Part shown: positions 1 through 8,756 of the stretch, one piece after another | How positions within the stretch are numbered: the stretch's first letter is position 1 | Layout: each line of letters starts with the position of its first letter | Assembly (NCBI RefSeq): GCF_027988105.1 | Contig: NZ_JAQJZJ010000008.1 | Coordinates: 1-64,000 of the forward strand | Source: Pseudomonas aestuarii | GTDB taxonomy: Bacteria > Pseudomonadota > Gammaproteobacteria > Pseudomonadales > Pseudomonadaceae | Direction of reading: 5' to 3' | Length of the DNA: 64,000 nucleotides | Notes under the pieces: model-generated | Database searches by the model: none | What the model saw: the letters and a program-made list of their open reading frames with translations, nothing else | What the model was told of the DNA's origin: nothing | Program-made: the position numbers and the translations under genes

Positions 1-144
1 TTGTTTGCTGAACATCTCGAATCTCCCTGCGACGATATTGGGTCGCCTGTTGTTATTGATCAGGACGTACCTCCAACCCACTCCCTCTTGGAGGCCATTA
101 CTCGGCACATTGCTTTGCGCATCGGCAGGAGGCTGGATAGGTGA
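1..144 (+). CDS. C-terminal end of an unidentified protein (partial)
   Basis: Reading frame 1 is open from the first base of the window to a TGA at 142-144. It gives 47 residues ending HIALRIGRRLDR. The rest of the gene lies left of the window. Codon choice looks ordinary for the neighbourhood. The tail could belong to a transcription regulator or an enzyme of the same catabolic locus, but nothing visible decides this. It could also be chance open frame. Confidence 0.4.
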   Translation: MFAEHLESPCDDIGSPVVIDQDVPPTHSLLEAITRHIALRIGRRLDR

Positions 145-194
145 CGCCTGTTGCAGCAGATTGTGCGAAATGCACCTGGGGGCCGTTTGCTCAT

Positions 195-214
195 TTCCGA
201 CGTGAAAGTGTTCA
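195..214 (+). promoter_or_regulatory. Shared 20-bp motif, copy upstream of the first GlxA regulator
   Basis: The sequence TTCCGACGTGAAAGTGTTCA matches without gaps the motif found upstream of creatinase (7097), the truncated creatinase (12198) and serine dehydratase (15168). It lies about 270 bp before the GlxA start at 487, farther than the other copies and in the opposite relative orientation. An operator for one of the GlxA-type regulators is inferred. The rest of 145-486 shows no gene. Confidence 0.45.
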
Positions 215-486
215 AACTGGTAGGGCGCCGCAGCTGTCGACGTAAAGAGGAGATCAGCGGAACGAACTTGGTCGTTGCTGCGCAACAGGCCATCCGCTTT
301 GCGCCTGTGCCACCACAGCGGACGATGCCCCCCGGGGCGATCAAAGCGCTCTGCAATGGGTGTAATATTGCAGCTGGCGCAGATGTTCCGCTGACGCCCA
401 CCAACAAGAAATTGCACAATTGCCCCTGCAGCCGGCCCATGCCTGCAAGTAATCGAGAGCGGCTGAAAGTGGATGAGGAAAAACAA

Positions 487-1503
487 ATGACACAAGCATC
501 GCCCCCCTTGGCAACCGCCGAGCACCTGTCTGCCGCGATGCCGGCCACGCGAGTGAAAACCTTTGGTTTCCTGCTGAGCCCAAACTTCACGACGATTGGC
601 TTCGCCTGCGCGATCGAGACATTGCGCATGGCCAACCTGGCTGCCAAACGCACCCTCTTTCGAACCCTATTGATCGCCGCCGACCGTGAGCCAGTGCGCG
701 CCAGCAACGGCATGTGTGTGGTACCGGATCACTCCATCGACGACGCCCCCGAGCTGGACGCCCTGTTCGTGGTCGGTGCCAACCCGATTCCGGCGAAGAA
801 CGACCGCAACCTGCTCAACTGGCTACGCAAGCTGTCTGAGCACCATGTGCCACTGGGCGGCATCTGCACCGGTAGCCACCTGCTGGCCAGCGCGAATCTG
901 CTCAAGGGCTACCGCTGTACCATCCACTGGGAAGACATCGAGCAGCTCAAGGACAAGTTCCCCGGGATCATCATCTCCAATCAGCTGTTCGAGCTGGACC
1001 GCGACCGCTACACCTGCTCCGGCGGCACCGCCTCCATGGACATGACCCTGCAACTGATCGCGCGCGAACCGGACGGTGTGGAGATCGCCACCCATGCCGC
1101 CGAGCTGCTGCTTTGCGACCGCATGCGCGGCTCTCGCGAACAACAGCGCGTGCCTTTGCGGCAGAAGCTCGGCAACGCTCAGCCGAAGCTGAGCCAGATA
1201 GTCGCGATCATGGAGGCCAACCTGGAGGAGCCGCTGGAGCTGGAGGAACTCGCCCAACTCAACGAGATGTCGGTACGCCAGCTGGAGCGACTGTTTCACA
1301 AATATCTAGAGCGCAAGCCAGGTCAGTACTACCTGGAATTGCGCCTGAACCGCGCTCGCGATTTGCTTCTGCGTAGCAATGCGCAAGTGCGCGACATCGC
1401 CCTGTCCTGTGGTTTTGCCTCGCCGGCCCACTTCTCCAAGTGTTACAGCCGACTTTTTGGCCACTCGCCACGCGGTGAACGCAAGCAGAGCGCCCTGAGC
1501 TGA
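487..1503 (+). CDS. GlxA family AraC-type transcriptional regulator (first copy)
   Basis: A 338-residue regulator of the GlxA type. An N-terminal DJ-1/PfpI-like amidotransferase-fold domain (about 20-190) carries the nucleophile-elbow Cys in GGICTGSH. A C-terminal AraC double helix-turn-helix follows (about 225-335, ending in a QVRDIALSCGFASPAHFSKCY-type second helix region). The start at 487 is chosen because GAGGA lies 8-13 bases upstream and the alignable domain begins soon after; the longer frame from 151 has no site. Relatives such as GbdR and CdhR control glycine betaine, carnitine and related quaternary-amine catabolism. Given the creatinine genes downstream, control of creatinine/sarcosine use is a reasonable inference, but the effector is unknown. 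Confidence 0.85.
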   Translation: MTQASPPLATAEHLSAAMPATRVKTFGFLLSPNFTTIGFACAIETLRMANLAAKRTLFRTLLIAADREPVRASNGMCVVPDHSIDDAPELDALFVVGANPIPAKNDRNLLNWLRKLSEHHVPLGGICTGSHLLASANLLKGYRCTIHWEDIEQLKDKFPGIIISNQLFELDRDRYTCSGGTASMDMTLQLIAREPDGVEIATHAAELLLCDRMRGSREQQRVPLRQKLGNAQPKLSQIVAIMEANLEEPLELEELAQLNEMSVRQLERLFHKYLERKPGQYYLELRLNRARDLLLRSNAQVRDIALSCGFASPAHFSKCYSRLFGHSPRGERKQSALS

Positions 1504-1532
1504 GGGCTCGCCCACCCCCACATACATCAAGG

Positions 1533-2345
1533 TCACACGCTGAAACGCTCCAGCAACTGATCCTGCTGTGCTACCTGCTCGACCATCACGTTGCATTGCC
1601 GAACTTGCTGCTCGGCGCCGTCCGCCACCAGATGGCTGATGTCGCGGATGTTAGTGGTGTTGCGGTTGATTTCTTCGCTGGTAGCGCTCTGCTGCTCGGC
1701 GGCAGTAGCAATCTGCAAGTTCATGTCGTTGATGCGGCTGATCGCCTCGCGGATACGCTCCAGCATGTGGTTGGTGGCGCCAGCATCGTCGGGGTTCTGG
1801 CTAGCGCTTTCGCGGCTTTTCTACATGCTCGCGTCCATGTGCCTCACCCCGCTCTGAAGTTGGTCGATCATCTAGCGGATTTGTCGGGTGGATTGCTGGG
1901 TACGCGAAGCCAGAGAACGCACCTCAACGGCCACCGAAGCAAAACCACGCCTGGCTCATCAGCACGGATCGCCTCAATGGCCGCGTTGAGGGGCAAGCAT
2001 GTTGGTCTGCTCGACAATGCTTATTATTACCGCAAGAATCGATTCGATGTTGTGGCTGAGCTTGACCAACTGGTTGATCGCCTGGCAAGTGTCATCCATG
2101 TCATCGGCCAGTTACTTGGTCGCCTGAGTGGCACCCCCGACATCCCCGGCACTGGACGCAACCTCCTGCATGGCGGTAGCCAGCAGTTCCAGTTCCTGCA
2201 ACTGTTCCTGCAAGTAAGTGGAGGACTACTCGGCCTCGCTGGAAGTCCGCGAGGTGCGTTCATCGCCGGCAGCCGACGCGAGAGATCACCCTAGCCGCTG
2301 TTGACTTCGCGCAACGAGGTGCTCAAGTAATGCAGGGCTTGAGCA
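1533..2345 (-). pseudogene. Degenerate methyl-accepting chemotaxis protein (HAMP to C-terminus)
   Basis: Reading on the minus strand, fragments of a chemoreceptor appear in order but in several frames. First a HAMP-like end (ALHYLSTSLREV, then a stop where GEGDL is expected, then SRRLPA). Next a helical stretch, then the signalling tip [16 protein letters not shown]. Last, in the only clean frame (1533-1766), a C-terminal adaptation region with ATAAEQQSATSEEINRNT. Several frameshifts and stops separate the pieces, so no functional product is expected. The sensor domain is missing: sequence upstream switches abruptly to a symporter remnant, suggesting a deletion that joined two decaying genes. 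Confidence 0.75.
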
Positions 2346-2389
2346 GCAGCCACACTCTACAACAGACGCCCGTCGCTGCCACTGCAGTG

Positions 2390-2745
2390 AATCTGGCCGA
2401 TGAACTCGGGGGATGGTCTTGCTGCACATGAGCAGGGCACGCTTCTGCAAGTGATTGGCGAAGAACAGCAGCGCAATCATGATCGCCGGAGCGAATAAGA
2501 AGTTGCCCAGCAACACGATGGCGCCGAACTCGTAAGTCACCGCCGGTGAACCCATGAAACCCCAGCTGCTGAAGCGGGTGGCAACTATGGCGCTGGCGCC
2601 GAGACTGCACCCAGCGAGCAAAATACTACTTTCATTGCTGTCTTTGACTTTGCGCGAGGAGAGAAAGTCGATCCCTATCATGACCCCGAAGATGACTATC
2701 AGAAGGCTTCAGGAGAACCATTCATTAAAGTTAATGGCAATTACT
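2390..2745 (-). pseudogene. Remnant of a sodium:solute symporter (SSS family), N-terminal part
   Basis: On the minus strand, residues EWFS, a TGA stop (2711-2709), then SLLIVIFGVMIGIDFLSSRKV and GASAIVATRFSSWGFMGSP are read in one frame. They resemble the first three membrane segments of SSS-family symporters, including the cytoplasmic DFLSSRKV-type loop. The TGA stands where a Trp would fit. After LLFFANHLQKRA the frame slips into PEFIGQ and sequence then passes into chemoreceptor remnant. About ten membrane helices are absent. It sits just after a 35-residue membrane peptide and the BCCT gene, so it was probably once a second carrier in this locus. The substrate cannot be told. Confidence 0.6.
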
Positions 2746-2853
2746 TCATCTGTCGGGATTTCCTTTGGCGGAACGGCACAAATAGGCGCCGGCGGCGATC
2801 AGGAGCATGGCGAGGTTGAGTGAAATGAACAGCGTAAGTAGCCAAGGGGTCAT
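2746..2853 (-). CDS. 35-residue single-span membrane peptide upstream of the SSS remnant
   Basis: A short gene of 35 codons with a good AGAGG site seven bases before its ATG at 2853. It encodes MTPWLLTLFISLNLAMLL, a hydrophobic helix, then a basic tail RSAKGNPDR. Its TGA at 2748-2746 overlaps the beginning of the symporter remnant. Tiny one-helix proteins encoded just before SSS symporters are known as accessory peptides. This one fits by size, position and topology, but the partner carrier is dead. It lies about 90 bp after the BCCT gene and could be cotranscribed with it. Confidence 0.5.
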   Translation of the reverse strand: MTPWLLTLFISLNLAMLLIAAGAYLCRSAKGNPDR

Positions 2854-2942
2854 GGAGTAAACCTCTTTAGTTATTCTTGTATGAGTTTTTTGCCTAGCGC
2901 CTGAAACTGCGCCGACCGCCAAAGCTGGCGGCCGGCGATGCC

Positions 2943-4601
2943 TCAAATGGCAGCCGAGGTTTCTGCCCGTACAGCGCCCAGTTCCACCGGAGCTTCTGCG
3001 TGCAGCGCCTTGATCAGACTCAGGCACATCAGCAGCATGATGAAAGAGAATGGCAATGCACTCGCAATAGCCGCCGTCTGCAGGGTGGCCAAGGATGCTG
3101 CGCCACCGACAACCAGCAGCACACCAGCGACTACACCCTGCATCCCCCCCCAAAACACCCGATGACGCTTGGCTGGGTGGATAGCACCATGGGACATGAT
3201 GGTGGTCAGAACCAAGGTCGCGGAGTCGGCCGAGGTGATGAAGTAGGTGGCCACCAGCAGGGTGCCCAACCACAGCGCCACGGTGCCAAGGCCGCCGAGG
3301 TTCATGGAATCAACCGTCACGAAGAAGGCGCTGGCGACATCCTTGGTCACCGCCGCTGAGATGCCTGCCTCGCCGAACAGCTCATGGCTTACGGCGGTAC
3401 CACCGAAGGCGACGATCCAGATGAAGGTCAACACTGTGGGCACCAGGATCACACCCAGGATGAACTCACGAATGGTGCGGCCACGGGATACTCGGGCGAT
3501 AAACACGCCGACAAAGGGCGCCCACGACAGCCACCAGCCCCAATAGAACACCGTCCACCAGCCTTGCCAGCTCGACTTCCAACCCTCCCAGGCGGACGGA
3601 TCCTGCTTGCTGGCGTCGGTCCAGAAGCTCATCTCGATAACATTCGCGAGATAATCGCCCGTGGCATCGACCAGCGACATGATCAAGTAGCGGGTCGGCC
3701 CCCAGACGAAGAAGAACACGATCAGGACGATGGTCAGGATGATGTTCAGCTCGCTGAGCATCTTCACTCCGCGATTGACCCCGGACACCGCAGAGAGCAC
3801 GGCGACCACAGTAATCACTGTGATCAACCCCAGCTGCACCAACACCGAGCTTTCCAAGCCAACCAAGCGATCGAGCCCCGCATTGATCTGCTGCGCACCC
3901 AATCCCAGCGAAGTGGCCACACCAAAGATGGTCGCCAGGATCGCCAAAATGTCCACCGCATGCCCCCATGGGCCGTCCATGGCGCGGCCGAACAGCGGGC
4001 GCAAGGTCGAACGGATGGTCAGCGGCAGGTTCTTGCGAAAGGCGGCATACGCCAGCGCCAGGGCGACGATGCAGTAGATCGACCAGGCATGCAGTCCCCA
4101 ATGGAAAAAGCTGATGCGCATCGCGGTTTCCGCCGCTTCAGCGCTCATGGTCGAGGTGCTGAAGGGGTTGCCCTGCATATGGAACATCGGTTCGGCGATA
4201 CTCCAGAAGATCAGGCCGATACCCTGACCGGCGGAAAACACCATGGCGAACCAAGCAAAGTAACCAAACTCTGGTCGCTCATCCTCGCGACCCAGGCGAA
4301 TGCGGCCGAAGCGGCTACAGGCCAGCCAGCCGTTGAAGAACAGAAACAGCGCGGCAATCAGCACGTAATACCAGCTGAACGCATAGGTGATACCACTGCG
4401 CACTCGGTCGAAAAACGCCGCGGCTTGCTCCTGAAACATCAGCAGACCCAGCATCACACCGGCGATCACCACCAGCGCGCCCAGGGTTACTACCGGATTC
4501 AGGCCCTTCAGCCAGGTACTCTGGGAAATAGCCACACGCGATTCATGTGCTCCTCCCGCATAAGTTGACGCGGCAGGCACCGCGCTTTGTCCCGTACTCA
4601 T
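2943..4601 (-). CDS. BCCT family betaine/carnitine/choline-type transporter
   Basis: A 552-residue carrier of the betaine-choline-carnitine family with about 12 membrane helices. Family marks are WSIAEPMFHMQGNP, HWGLHAWSIYC in the substrate region, and the block FYWGWWLSWAPFVGVFIAR followed by SRGRTIREF. The start at 4601 is preferred over the longer frame from 4715: AGAGG lies ten bases upstream and the longer form would overlap creatininase. It follows creatininase on the same strand with a gap of about 70 bp, so joint transcription is likely. BCCT carriers take up quaternary or related zwitterionic amines. In this setting creatinine, creatine or sarcosine is a plausible substrate, though only by context. 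Confidence 0.88.
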   Translation of the reverse strand: MSTGQSAVPAASTYAGGAHESRVAISQSTWLKGLNPVVTLGALVVIAGVMLGLLMFQEQAAAFFDRVRSGITYAFSWYYVLIAALFLFFNGWLACSRFGRIRLGREDERPEFGYFAWFAMVFSAGQGIGLIFWSIAEPMFHMQGNPFSTSTMSAEAAETAMRISFFHWGLHAWSIYCIVALALAYAAFRKNLPLTIRSTLRPLFGRAMDGPWGHAVDILAILATIFGVATSLGLGAQQINAGLDRLVGLESSVLVQLGLITVITVVAVLSAVSGVNRGVKMLSELNIILTIVLIVFFFVWGPTRYLIMSLVDATGDYLANVIEMSFWTDASKQDPSAWEGWKSSWQGWWTVFYWGWWLSWAPFVGVFIARVSRGRTIREFILGVILVPTVLTFIWIVAFGGTAVSHELFGEAGISAAVTKDVASAFFVTVDSMNLGGLGTVALWLGTLLVATYFITSADSATLVLTTIMSHGAIHPAKRHRVFWGGMQGVVAGVLLVVGGAASLATLQTAAIASALPFSFIMLLMCLSLIKALHAEAPVELGAVRAETSAAI

Positions 4602-4674
4602 ATTGTTAGCCTCTCGATCATTCTTATATTTGTCAGAATCATTGGGCAAAACACTGCATAACGCTGGCAAGTGC

Positions 4675-5460
4675 TTAGGAGGGTGGGTTGAACACTTCCT
4701 CCACGGCGCTAGCAATACCCGCTACGCAGACACGCAGAATCAATTCGCCCTTCTCACGGCTGGCGCCGACAGCGGAAGACAAGGTGCCGGGAGCCGGCGT
4801 GCGTTCGGGAATAATGGGGAAGACGTCATAGGGCGGGAAGCTTGCTGGGGGGTGATCGACGACCCGTTCCATGTCGACTCGCTCAGGGTAGAGCGCCAAC
4901 ATAAGCGAGGTTTCAAATACCCCCCCATGCTCGATATCCCAGCCGAGAAAACCGTCCGGGTAGAGCTGTGCGATCACGTCTGGGTCTTTGATGAAGTCCC
5001 AGTAGGACAGCACCACTACCCGGAAGTCGTTGATGCCGGCATAGCGCAGTTCGCGCAATGCCAGATCGATACCCTCGACGATGAACATCGAGTTCTCGTA
5101 GTGCCCGTTCATCAGCACCAGGCGGCGCACGCCGTGACGTGCCAACTCGCGAATGATGTCCAGAACGCTGTGGGTCAGTGTGGCCCCGTCCAGGCTGGTG
5201 GTACCGGGGAAGTGGTTGCCCCCACCGGATTTTTGCTGCGACTTGTAACCGTAATGCAAGGCTGGCAACACTAGCGCATCTATGCGCTGAGCCACCCGCT
5301 GGCTAACAGCCGTGGGCAGCAGCACATCCACGTCCATGCACATGTGATGGCCGTGCTGTTCAAGCGCGCCGACCGGCAGGAACAACACCCGCTCACCACC
5401 GGCAATCGAGGCTTCGTACTCCTTCCATGTGAGCTCGCCTACAAAGACACTTTTATTCAT
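4675..5460 (-). CDS. crnA: Creatininase (creatinine amidohydrolase)
   Basis: A 261-residue enzyme that reversibly hydrolyses the creatinine ring to creatine. Length and sequence agree, as I recall it, with the well-studied Pseudomonas putida creatininase (260 residues). The metal ligands of that enzyme fall at the same numbers here: Glu34 and His36 in GALEQHGHH, Asp45 in MDVDVLL, and His120 and Glu122 in MNGHYENS. A glycine-rich substrate loop SGGGNHFPG is present. The gene lies between creatinase and a BCCT carrier, all on the minus strand, so it supplies creatine to the neighbouring creatinase. A cytoplasmic location is expected, as no signal peptide is seen. Confidence 0.95.
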   Translation of the reverse strand: MNKSVFVGELTWKEYEASIAGGERVLFLPVGALEQHGHHMCMDVDVLLPTAVSQRVAQRIDALVLPALHYGYKSQQKSGGGNHFPGTTSLDGATLTHSVLDIIRELARHGVRRLVLMNGHYENSMFIVEGIDLALRELRYAGINDFRVVVLSYWDFIKDPDVIAQLYPDGFLGWDIEHGGVFETSLMLALYPERVDMERVVDHPPASFPPYDVFPIIPERTPAPGTLSSAVGASREKGELILRVCVAGIASAVEEVFNPPS

Positions 5461-5786
5461 TGCTTCTATCCTCTAACGAATCCGCCATTGTGCAGGATCG
5501 TTGCTGCGCCAACTGCCCTGCAAAGAGATCAGGTCTCTGACCAAGGTGCGGAGGAAACTGAAGGAGTGCGATAGCCTCATCCGGCAGTAGGGTATGCCAA
5601 GTAGATATCATTGACGAACAGCACCGCCGGCAGGCCCAAGTGCATACGCCCCAAGGACTAGAAGCGAATATCCAGCGAAACAAATTGCCATGTGTATTCA
5701 TGCTGTTGCCTCCTGGCTGATGGCCTAGGTGCGAGACAATGGCAGCAGCGCAGCGGTGGTTTCCCCCTCTGCGCTGCTTTCTGGCA
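5461..5786. other. Gap between creatinase and creatininase with no clear gene
   Basis: About 325 bp without a convincing gene. A minus-strand open frame (5453-5701) and its alternative frames give short hydrophobic stretches such as LGLPAVLFVNDIY that could be the tail of a lost carrier, but I cannot assign a family. No 20-bp motif copy was found here, so creatininase is probably expressed from the creatinase promoter. Confidence 0.4.
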
Positions 5787-6998
5787 TTACTTGCGGATGA
5801 TGTTGTGCTCTGGGCCGTACGGGAACTTGGTGATGTTCTCCGAACCCTGCTCGTTGACGATCAGAATGTCGTGCTCGCGGTAACCGCCCGCGCCCGGCAG
5901 ACCTTCAGGCAACATGATCATCGGCTCGATGGAAACCACCATGCCTGGCTCAAGAACTGTGTCGATGTCTTCACGCAGTTCCAGCCCGGCCTCGCGACCG
6001 TAGTAGTGGCTCAGGGTGCCGAACGAGTGGCCGTAGCCGAAGGTGCGATACTGCAACAGGTCGTGTTTGAGGAAGATCTCGTTCAGCTCGCGCGCGATAT
6101 CGCTGCAGCGCATGCCCGGCTTGATCAGCTTGAGACCGGCTTCGTGCACTTCGACGTTAACTTCCCACAGGCGTAGATGCTCGTCTGAGCAATGGTCGAG
6201 GAACAGGGTGCGTTCCAAAGCGGTGTAGTAGCCGGCGATCATTGGGAAGCAGTTCAGACTGAGTATGTCACCCTTGTTCACCTTGCGGCTGGTCACCGGG
6301 TTGTGCGCGCCGTCGGTGTTGATCCCGGACTGGAACCAGGTCCAGGTGTCCATCAGCTCGCCTTCTGGGAAGGTGCGCGCAATTTCACGGACCATTGCCT
6401 GAGTGGCGTGCAAGGCGACTTCATATTCCGGTACCTGGTCACGCAACGCCTCAATTACCGCAGCGCCGCCGATGTCGGCAATACGTGCGCCGTGACGAAT
6501 GATCGTGTGCTCTTCAGCAGACTTGACCAGGCGCATTTTCATGCAAGGAGCAGCGACGTCGACCAGCTCGGCGGATGGATAGCGCGCAGCCAGCTTGTCG
6601 CGGTTCTGCAAGTTCAGGTGATCGAACTCGATGCCGATACGACCGGCCTTAGGCAATGCCTGCAGGATGGCGACGAAGAAATTATCGCGCTGCCAGTCAG
6701 AGTAGACGATGTTGTCGGTGCCCACGGTACGGCGCCAAGGCTGACCACCGTCGATGTTCGCAGAGATGGTCACGACCGCGTCTTGGGTCACCACCGCGGC
6801 ATATGGACGACCGAACGAGCAGTACACGAAATCAGTGTAATAATTGACATTATGGTAAGAAGTAAAGATCGCCGCATCGATGTTTTCTGCCGCCATGTGG
6901 GCGCGCAGCTTGGCCTGGCGAGTGGCATATTCCTGCGCGGAGAAGGTAGATTTTACTTTCTGACCGTTTTGAATCCGGAGCGTCTGGGGCATTTGCAT
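5787..6998 (-). CDS. Creatinase (creatine amidinohydrolase)
   Basis: A 403-residue enzyme converting creatine and water to sarcosine and urea. The length equals that of the Pseudomonas putida enzyme as I recall it, and long blocks look the same. The catalytic His232 is present in INTDGAHNPV. The N-terminal domain (1-160) is followed by the pita-bread fold shared with aminopeptidase P. Creatinases are metal-free, and the lack of a full metal site fits. It is the first gene of a minus-strand group with creatininase and BCCT. The motif copy at 7097-7116 lies 99 bp upstream of the start. A truncated homologue with the same upstream sequence lies at 11850-12101. Confidence 0.95.
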   Translation of the reverse strand: MQMPQTLRIQNGQKVKSTFSAQEYATRQAKLRAHMAAENIDAAIFTSYHNVNYYTDFVYCSFGRPYAAVVTQDAVVTISANIDGGQPWRRTVGTDNIVYSDWQRDNFFVAILQALPKAGRIGIEFDHLNLQNRDKLAARYPSAELVDVAAPCMKMRLVKSAEEHTIIRHGARIADIGGAAVIEALRDQVPEYEVALHATQAMVREIARTFPEGELMDTWTWFQSGINTDGAHNPVTSRKVNKGDILSLNCFPMIAGYYTALERTLFLDHCSDEHLRLWEVNVEVHEAGLKLIKPGMRCSDIARELNEIFLKHDLLQYRTFGYGHSFGTLSHYYGREAGLELREDIDTVLEPGMVVSIEPMIMLPEGLPGAGGYREHDILIVNEQGSENITKFPYGPEHNIIRK

Positions 6999-7096
6999 GG
7001 CGAGAACCCTTGTTGTTTTTCAGTGACTCGGCACATCCACTTGGCAGTGCCGTTGGAAAGCATTGCAACAGATGCCATCGAGCAGTTTTTGCACGT

Positions 7097-7116
7097 TTCC
7101 GACCTGTAATTGGTCA
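7097..7116 (+). promoter_or_regulatory. Shared 20-bp motif, copy upstream of creatinase
   Basis: TTCCGACCTGTAATTGGTCA begins 99 bp before the creatinase ATG (minus strand). The surrounding 110 bp resembles the sequence before the truncated creatinase at 12100-12217, which points to a duplicated promoter region. It also contains the inverted half-sites GACC and GGTC. Proposed as an activator site for a GlxA-type regulator; this is inferred from position and recurrence only. Confidence 0.5.
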
Positions 7117-7627
7117 TTTCCGCTCCCCCAGTCTGCCGGACAGATCCCCTCGGCAATCCGGCTAGTAGTGCCGACGGCACGCCTATATGCAAGACCCACG
7201 AGGGCCGCCAGCGAGGCGCCTCAACATCGTGCAGAACCCGCCCCAGGAAAGGCATAGCAACGATCCCGCGAGCCATGAAAAGGCAACACACGGTTCAACG
7301 CCACTGCGCGGATGATGGCGCATGCAGTGGATTTGTCTCACTCGCAATGTTTCAACCCCAGACGGGGTAACGACTAGATCGATAAAAAGATGGCCTACAA
7401 GCCTACTAGGCCAAACAAACAGTGCGACGGGAAGCCGGGGCCGACGCTAAATTGAGATGAGCACGTTACTAGCCCCTAGGCCTTAAATAGGGAACCGCGC
7501 GGCAGCCTAGCGGCCAGCCGCCCCCCCTTTCGGTTTAGCCTGTGGTCGTACTGAGATCGCGAGGAAAGGTTCCTGGAGTCAGTCTTAGCTCCCTGGCAGG
7601 GACGTTGGCCTGCGTGGACGGCAATGC
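7117..7627. other. Intergenic stretch upstream of creatinase, no gene seen
   Basis: Roughly 510 bp between the creatinase promoter motif and the end of the ABC transporter ATPase gene. Several short open frames exist, none with family resemblance, a plausible ribosome site or normal codon choice. It may hold the terminator of the ABC operon and decayed sequence. Confidence 0.4.
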
Positions 7628-8716
7628 TCATTCACCCCGCAGGATCAGAGCACTCTCGCCCTCCCACTCGGCATAGAGCTGGTGCCCACTGCGTATGCCG
7701 AGCTGGTCGTAATCGGCATGCATTTTCTGCACCTGCAGCTCGAGCCCATCCTTGGCTTCGAGGTGGATGTTGACCATGGAACCGATGAACTCCTCGCCGA
7801 CCACGGTACAAGCCACCCGGTTGGGCCGACTGGCTTGTACGCTGAGGTCGACATGTTCGGCGCTCAGGCAAACGGTGACCTGATCGCCCGGAACGACCGT
7901 CTTGCCGTCCGGCAGCCGCGCCTGAAACTCGCCGTGCTCCGAGCTGAAACTAACCAGGCCCGCATCGTCGAAACCCGTGACGCTCCCGGTGAGGATGTTC
8001 TTGCCGCCAACGAATTCGGCGACGAAGCGGTTATGCGGCTCGCGGAAAACTTCCTGCGGCGAGCCGATCTGCTCGACCCGGCCCCGACTCATGATCACCA
8101 CGCGATCGGCCATGGCGAAGGCTTCTGACTGGCTATGGGTGACGTAGACGAAGGTGATGCCAAGATCCTTCTGCAGCCCGGTCAGCACGCTCTGCATGCG
8201 TACACTCAGGTTGGCATCGAGCGCACTTAGCGGCTCGTCGAGCAGCAGGATCGGCGGCTCGGTCACCAGTGATCGGGCCAGCGCCACGCGCTGCTTCTGG
8301 CCGCCGGAGAGCTGGCTGATATCGCGCACGGCGAACTCCTCCAGACCGAGTCGCTCGAGCCAGAGCAACGCCTTCTTGCGCCGCTCGGCCTTCGCCATAC
8401 CGCGCATTTTCAGACCGAACTCGACGTTCTCGATCACGTTGAGAAACGGGAACAGCGCCAGATTCTGCCAGACCAGCGGGGTCTCCCGCTCCCAGGAATA
8501 GAGGTCATTGATCCGCACGCCGTTAAGCCGTATTTCGCCTTTGCTCGGCTTCTCCAGGCCGGCGAGCATGCGTAGTGTCGTCGTCTTGCCGCAGCCGCTC
8601 GATCCCATGATCGCAATAAACTCACCCTTGTAGATCTCGAGGTTCATGCATTCGACGGCTTGGAAACTGCCGAAGTGCTTGACCACGTTGTCAAATACCA
8701 CCAGCGCTTGAGTCAT
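7628..8716 (-). CDS. ABC transporter ATP-binding subunit, PotA-like
   Basis: A 362-residue ATPase of the spermidine/putrescine (PotA) and iron/thiosulfate type. Walker A is GSSGCGKT near residue 39, the Q-loop lies in VWQNLALFP, the signature is LSGGQKQR, Walker B is ILLLDEP and the switch His is in THSQSEA. A C-terminal TOBE-like regulatory domain covers about 240-360. It is the last gene of a four-gene importer operon (binding protein, two permeases, ATPase) transcribed leftwards. The substrate is unknown. PotABCD relatives carry polyamines and other small cations, and context suggests an amine linked to creatinine or sarcosine metabolism. Confidence 0.9.
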   Translation of the reverse strand: MTQALVVFDNVVKHFGSFQAVECMNLEIYKGEFIAIMGSSGCGKTTTLRMLAGLEKPSKGEIRLNGVRINDLYSWERETPLVWQNLALFPFLNVIENVEFGLKMRGMAKAERRKKALLWLERLGLEEFAVRDISQLSGGQKQRVALARSLVTEPPILLLDEPLSALDANLSVRMQSVLTGLQKDLGITFVYVTHSQSEAFAMADRVVIMSRGRVEQIGSPQEVFREPHNRFVAEFVGGKNILTGSVTGFDDAGLVSFSSEHGEFQARLPDGKTVVPGDQVTVCLSAEHVDLSVQASRPNRVACTVVGEEFIGSMVNIHLEAKDGLELQVQKMHADYDQLGIRSGHQLYAEWEGESALILRGE

Positions 8717-8756
8717 GGCTGAAATCCTTCGGATTCGGGTGTTGGTCGGGAGGGCG

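Noticed and set aside
3384..4568. 394-codon open frame antisense to the BCCT gene
   Set aside because: Opposite a clear carrier gene; no resemblance to any family.
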